Below, in pieces: positions 24,591 through 27,522 of a DNA stretch of 27,522 nt (positions within the stretch are counted from its first letter, which is position 1; the number at the start of each line of letters is the position of its first letter). The translations under genes were made by a program, and so were the position numbers. The notes under the pieces were generated by a model that searched no databases, was not told where the DNA came from, and saw only the letters and a program-made list of their open reading frames with translations. The stretch is from JAWLFY01 sp964462125 (GTDB lineage Bacteria; Planctomycetota; Planctomycetia; Pirellulales; Pirellulaceae): the NCBI GenBank assembly GCA_964462125.1, contig CAYWXT010000050.1, forward strand, positions 1-27,522. The letters run 5' to 3'.

Positions 24591-26528
24591 ATGCAACGCC
24601 CAATGTCGTCACCACCCCTCGCCGCGGCGCGAGGCATTTTATCGCGCCCCGCGGTGTGCCTGCTGGGGGCCATATTTTTCGCTCCCCCCGCTTGGCTTAC
24701 CAATCCTGCTGTGGCCAGGGAGGCGGAGTTTGAGGTGGAGGTCGAGTCGGATGTGATGGTGCCGATGCGGGATCAGACGCGGTTGGCCACCGACATTTAC
24801 CGACCGAGCCGCGATGGTGAACCGGTCGAGGGCCGCTTTCCCGTGATTTTGACGCGGACGCCATACAACAAGAACGGCAATTCTCGTCTCGGCAAGTACT
24901 ATGCGGCTCGCGGCTATGTTTTCGTCGCCCAAGACACACGGGGCCGGTATGGGTCGGAAGGAGTCTGGCACATGCTCACCGATGATGGTCCCGACGGCGT
25001 GGACTGTGCCGACTGGATCGCACAACAACCCTGGTCCGACGGCAACATCGGCATGATCGGGACCTCGTATGTCGGCGGAACGCAGCACGCCTTGGCGATG
25101 GCCGGCTCGCCCCATCTGAAGACGATCATCCCCGTCGATGCGATGAGCAATCTGGGTTACGCCAGCATGCGAAATGGCGGTGCGTTTGAACTCCGGTTCT
25201 GGAACTGGATCATGATCAACGCCGGCCGCGGCAGCCGCGCGGCCCGCGATCCGGGAACGGCCAAGGTGCTCAAGGAGATGGCGGACCTGCGGCACGAGTA
25301 CCTCGACCTGCTTCCCTTGCGGCCCGGAATGACGCCGCTGCGACTCTCCCCGGAATACGAAAACTGGCTCGTCGGCGGAATGCGAAATGGTGCCAACAAT
25401 GAGTACTGGGAACAGAACAACATCATCGATTACCCGGAACGTTACCAAGACATTCCGGTTTACCTGGTCGGCGGCTGGTATGACTCCTGGGGCAGCAACA
25501 CAACGGCCAACTTCCAGGTCCTGGACGAGCAATTGAGCAGCCCGGTCTACCTGATCATGGGGCCGTGGATTCATGGGGCGCAAGGATCCTCGGCACACGG
25601 CCAGGTCAGTTTCGGTGACGACGCCGCGATCGACGATCCGCTGCAGTGGCGACTGCAGTGGTACGACCGCTGGCTGCAGGGGGAAGATGGCGTGGTCGGT
25701 GAGCAGGAACCGTTCAAGACGCCGGTGCGGATCTTCGTGATGGGGACCGGTGACGGACACAAAACCGACAATGGCCGGCTGTTCCACGGCGGTTATTGGC
25801 GTGACGAACAGGAATGGCCGCTCGCCCGCGCCGAGCAAACGCCCTGGTACCTGCACCCCGGCGGCAAGCTGTCTCCTGAGAAACCGAACGGTCAGGATGG
25901 GGCCACCAGCTACGAGTTCGATCCGCGGAACCCAGTGCCAACGATCGGCGGCAACATCTCCTCCGGCAATGACATCCTTGTCCAAGGTGGCTGGGATCAA
26001 CGCGGGGATGAACAGATCTGGAACTGGCCGAATCCGATCCCGCTGTCGGCCCGCAACGATGTGGTGGTGTTCCAGTCGGAGCCGCTGCAGGAGGACTTGG
26101 AGGTCACCGGCGAGCTAGCGGTCGAATTGTGGGTCTCCTCCTCCGCCCCGGACACCGACTTCACTGCCAAATTGATCGACGTCTATCCGCCGAGTGAAGA
26201 GTTTCCTGGCGGCTTTGAATTGAATATCGGTGACGGCATCCTGCGGACCCGGTTTCGCGATTCATTGTCGGAAGAGAAACTGATGAGTCCCGGCGAGATT
26301 TCCAAGGTGACGATTCGTCTCTATCCCACCTCCAATGTTTTCAAGCGGGGCCACCGCATCCGGGTCGACGTCTCCAGCAGCAACTTTCCCCGATTCGACG
26401 TGAACCCCAACACGGGCGAACCGTTGAATCAACACCGCCAGATGCAGACGGCGATCAACACGGTGCATCACGGCCAGTCGACGCCGTCGCGAATCTGGTT
26501 GCCTGTCGTCCCGGACACGGCACCTTGA
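24591..26528 (+). CDS. Exported CocE/NonD-family hydrolase (X-Pro dipeptidyl-peptidase S15-like)
   Basis: 645 residues from ATG 24591, chosen for GAGGAG upstream and a signal peptide (RPAVCLLGAIFFAPPAWLTN, cut near AVA-RE). An alpha/beta-hydrolase domain holds S159 in GMIGTSYVGG, D298 in VGGWYDSW and H328 in GPWIHG, the expected triad. A C-terminal jelly-roll domain (about 400-645; EVTGELAVELWVSSSAPDTD, YPTSNVFKRGHRIRVDVSSS) is typical of the family. Members are dipeptidyl peptidases, cocaine esterase or glutaryl acylases, so the substrate is open. It acts outside the cytoplasm. It is followed at once by an inverted repeat. Confidence 0.9.
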   Translation: MQRPMSSPPLAAARGILSRPAVCLLGAIFFAPPAWLTNPAVAREAEFEVEVESDVMVPMRDQTRLATDIYRPSRDGEPVEGRFPVILTRTPYNKNGNSRLGKYYAARGYVFVAQDTRGRYGSEGVWHMLTDDGPDGVDCADWIAQQPWSDGNIGMIGTSYVGGTQHALAMAGSPHLKTIIPVDAMSNLGYASMRNGGAFELRFWNWIMINAGRGSRAARDPGTAKVLKEMADLRHEYLDLLPLRPGMTPLRLSPEYENWLVGGMRNGANNEYWEQNNIIDYPERYQDIPVYLVGGWYDSWGSNTTANFQVLDEQLSSPVYLIMGPWIHGAQGSSAHGQVSFGDDAAIDDPLQWRLQWYDRWLQGEDGVVGEQEPFKTPVRIFVMGTGDGHKTDNGRLFHGGYWRDEQEWPLARAEQTPWYLHPGGKLSPEKPNGQDGATSYEFDPRNPVPTIGGNISSGNDILVQGGWDQRGDEQIWNWPNPIPLSARNDVVVFQSEPLQEDLEVTGELAVELWVSSSAPDTDFTAKLIDVYPPSEEFPGGFELNIGDGILRTRFRDSLSEEKLMSPGEISKVTIRLYPTSNVFKRGHRIRVDVSSSNFPRFDVNPNTGEPLNQHRQMQTAINTVHHGQSTPSRIWLPVVPDTAP

Positions 26529-26559
26529 TGGGTACATCCAAATCATGAGTGACCCATCA
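26526..26559 (+). terminator. Possible hairpin at the end of the CocE-like gene
   Basis: TGATGGGT (26526-26533, including the stop codon) is the exact reverse complement of ACCCATCA (26552-26559), with an 18-base loop. It could act in termination, but there is no T tract and the stem is short. Confidence 0.35.
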
Positions 26560-26851
26560 TCCGTGCAACACCCTTACGGGTTCCTCGTTGAAGGCGAAGC
26601 GAAAACAGGCCGGGTGGAACACCTATTTTCTAGAAACACTCCTGTTTGGCTGAGGATTTTGATGCGATCGCCGTGGTCCCGAAGCGAGCGTAGGAAGCCC
26701 AGAACGCAATCCTCGGTCACCTACAAGGATTGCCCTACCGAGCCTTGCATCGCCACGTATTCATCGACCCATTTTGGCATCCACTGCAGGCGCTGGTCAA
26801 CCCAAAAGTGTTCGCCCATTCACTGCACCCAGCCCACAGGACCGGCCCCGC

Positions 26852-26910
26852 GTCCGGGTGGTTTCTCTTATGCCCGGTTGACCCAGAGAGAAAACCAATT
26901 GCCCCCGGAC
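26852..26910. other. Imperfect long hairpin
   Basis: GTCCGGG (26852-26858) pairs with CCCGGAC (26904-26910). Inside, TGGTTTCTCT (26859-26868) pairs with AGAGAAAACCA with a one-base bulge. A small insertion unbalances the right arm. A second hairpin, ACCCAGG/CCTGGGT (26938-26944/26949-26955), follows. These could be folded RNA or repeat debris. Confidence 0.45.
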
Positions 26911-27001
26911 CACCCGACCCATAAACTGGGGTATCCAACCCAGGTCACCCTGGGTGAATTAATCGTTCCGCTCTGCGGAGGATCGGCGCGCGGGAGGGGT
27001 C

Positions 27002-27081
27002 ACCACGAAGGACACGAAGAACCACGAAGGTTTGCGACACTCCGTCTCCGGTCCTTAGTGCCGCTTCGTGTCCTTCGTGGT
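27002..27081. repeat. 18-bp perfect inverted repeat with 44-bp spacer
   Basis: ACCACGAAGGACACGAAG (27002-27019) is the exact reverse complement of 27064-27081. The first ten bases also recur directly at 27021-27030. This sequence type is a common dispersed intergenic repeat in environmental bacterial genomes, as recalled. No gene is involved. Confidence 0.75.
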
Positions 27082-27110
27082 CCAAACACGCTACCGGGCG
27101 TTCGACGTTC

Positions 27111-27460
27111 CAATCTTTATGCTCTAGATGCGCGGCGCCCCATTGGCAAGGTCGATGGTTCGACAAAGACGGTTCGCTTCGGTCACCGCTGCTGGTCGCA
27201 GATAGGATCGTGACATGGCCGCTCAACATCACTCGTGATTGCGACACGTCGCCGCCGCTCAGATATGGATGCTCGAATTGCGCGGTCCGCTGCTGGCCGA
27301 GTTCCTGGTCCGACAATGATGAGTCGCATCGGTTACCCGGTCGGGTCGCCGATGGAATCGCGATTCGGCCGCCCTGGATCACACGTGATTGCCAGGCGTC
27401 GCCGCTGCCCGGATTCGGATGCTCGATGTGCGCGGTCAAATTGTTGCGCGGTCCCTTGCT
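27111..27460. repeat. Degenerate 150-bp tandem repeat, about 2.3 copies
   Basis: 27181-27290 and 27331-27440 align without gaps at a 150-base offset, 79 of 110 bases identical by hand count. 27111-27180 also aligns with 27261-27330 at a lower level. The period is a multiple of three and open frames persist on both strands; on the minus strand the copies read AHIEHPNPGSGDAWQSRV and AQFEHPYLSGGDVSQSRV. It is unclear whether it was ever translated. Confidence 0.75.
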
Positions 27461-27485
27461 GTCGGGTATCCTGGTGGTGCGGAGC

Positions 27486-27506
27486 TCGATCTCACGGGGA
27501 GATCGA
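27486..27506. other. 8-bp perfect hairpin near the window end
   Basis: TCGATCTC (27486-27493) and GAGATCGA (27499-27506) form a perfect stem with a five-base loop. It sits just beyond the tandem repeat. No T tract follows; its role is unknown. Confidence 0.45.
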
Positions 27507-27522
27507 ATGCCGCTTTGAAACA

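Larger units (their letters stand above)
26529..27522. other. Gene-free, repeat-rich stretch
   Basis: About one kilobase after the last gene. Open frames exist on both strands (for example + 26545-27213 and minus 26945-27439), but they lie across inverted and tandem repeats and have no recognisable domain or good start. The content is hairpins at 26852-26910, 26938-26955, 27002-27081 and 27486-27506, plus a 150-bp tandem repeat. It is probably non-coding or decayed. Confidence 0.55.

Noticed and set aside
26545..27213. 222-codon + strand frame after the CocE-like gene
   Set aside because: It crosses several inverted repeats, has atypical composition and no domain.
26945..27439. 164-codon minus-strand frame over the tandem repeat
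   Set aside because: No supported start; its regularity follows from the 150-bp DNA repeat. Kept only as a repeat observation.
27111..27460. CRISPR array
   Set aside because: The repeat unit is about 150 bp, degenerate and without spacers, and no cas gene is present.

Overview
The window looks like chromosomal DNA of a Gram-negative bacterium of the Planctomycetota, probably a Pirellulales relative. The pointers are a PEP-CTERM surface protein, a HEAT/von Willebrand A protein, several exported sialidase-like and peptidase-like enzymes, few clear Shine-Dalgarno sites, and a small conserved protein (16975-17262) of a type I associate with planctomycetes. This assignment rests on protein style from memory, not on a marker gene. 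No CRISPR array, phage, plasmid or rRNA gene is visible.

Left part (1-5443): a complete IS5-family insertion sequence occupies 1-959 and cuts a TonB-dependent receptor gene, leaving only its C-terminal barrel end (960-1371). Downstream and co-directional lie a YfiR-like periplasmic protein, a membrane histidine kinase and a REC-GGDEF-CBS-CBS response regulator. The last two overlap by ATGA. The four look like one outer membrane-to-cyclic-di-GMP signalling operon whose receptor has been lost. Parts of this block are clearly more AT-rich than the rest of the window.

Middle (5794-18203): a family 2 glycosyltransferase; a secreted HEAT/VWA protein (minus strand); and, divergent from it, a run of + strand genes. 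These encode a 771-residue fusion of a sialidase-like beta-propeller to a complete M19 membrane-dipeptidase domain, a second sialidase-like exported protein, and a DUF2235 alpha/beta hydrolase, followed after a gap by an HglS-like 2-oxoadipate dioxygenase. On the minus strand follow a PEP-CTERM protein, a lone GspF-like membrane protein and its small conserved partner. A short soluble histidine kinase is divergent from these.

Right part (18302-26528): a family 4 glycosyltransferase (minus), a TreZ trehalose-forming enzyme, an M28/glutaminyl-cyclase-like peptidase, a small membrane protein, tRNA-Gly(CCC) behind a duplicated TATACT promoter-like unit, an extended-SDR epimerase (minus) whose stop codon lies inside the tRNA, and an exported CocE/NonD hydrolase.

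The last kilobase (26529-27522) has no convincing gene. It is built of inverted repeats and a degenerate 150-bp tandem repeat. Two other intergenic repeat types occur: a 27-bp palindromic block found twice, and a roughly 100-bp element with TGTCGCAAAA ends. The strongest candidates for something new are the sialidase-dipeptidase fusion and the 150-bp repeat array. All function calls come from reading the sequence and recalled family knowledge; no database search was run.
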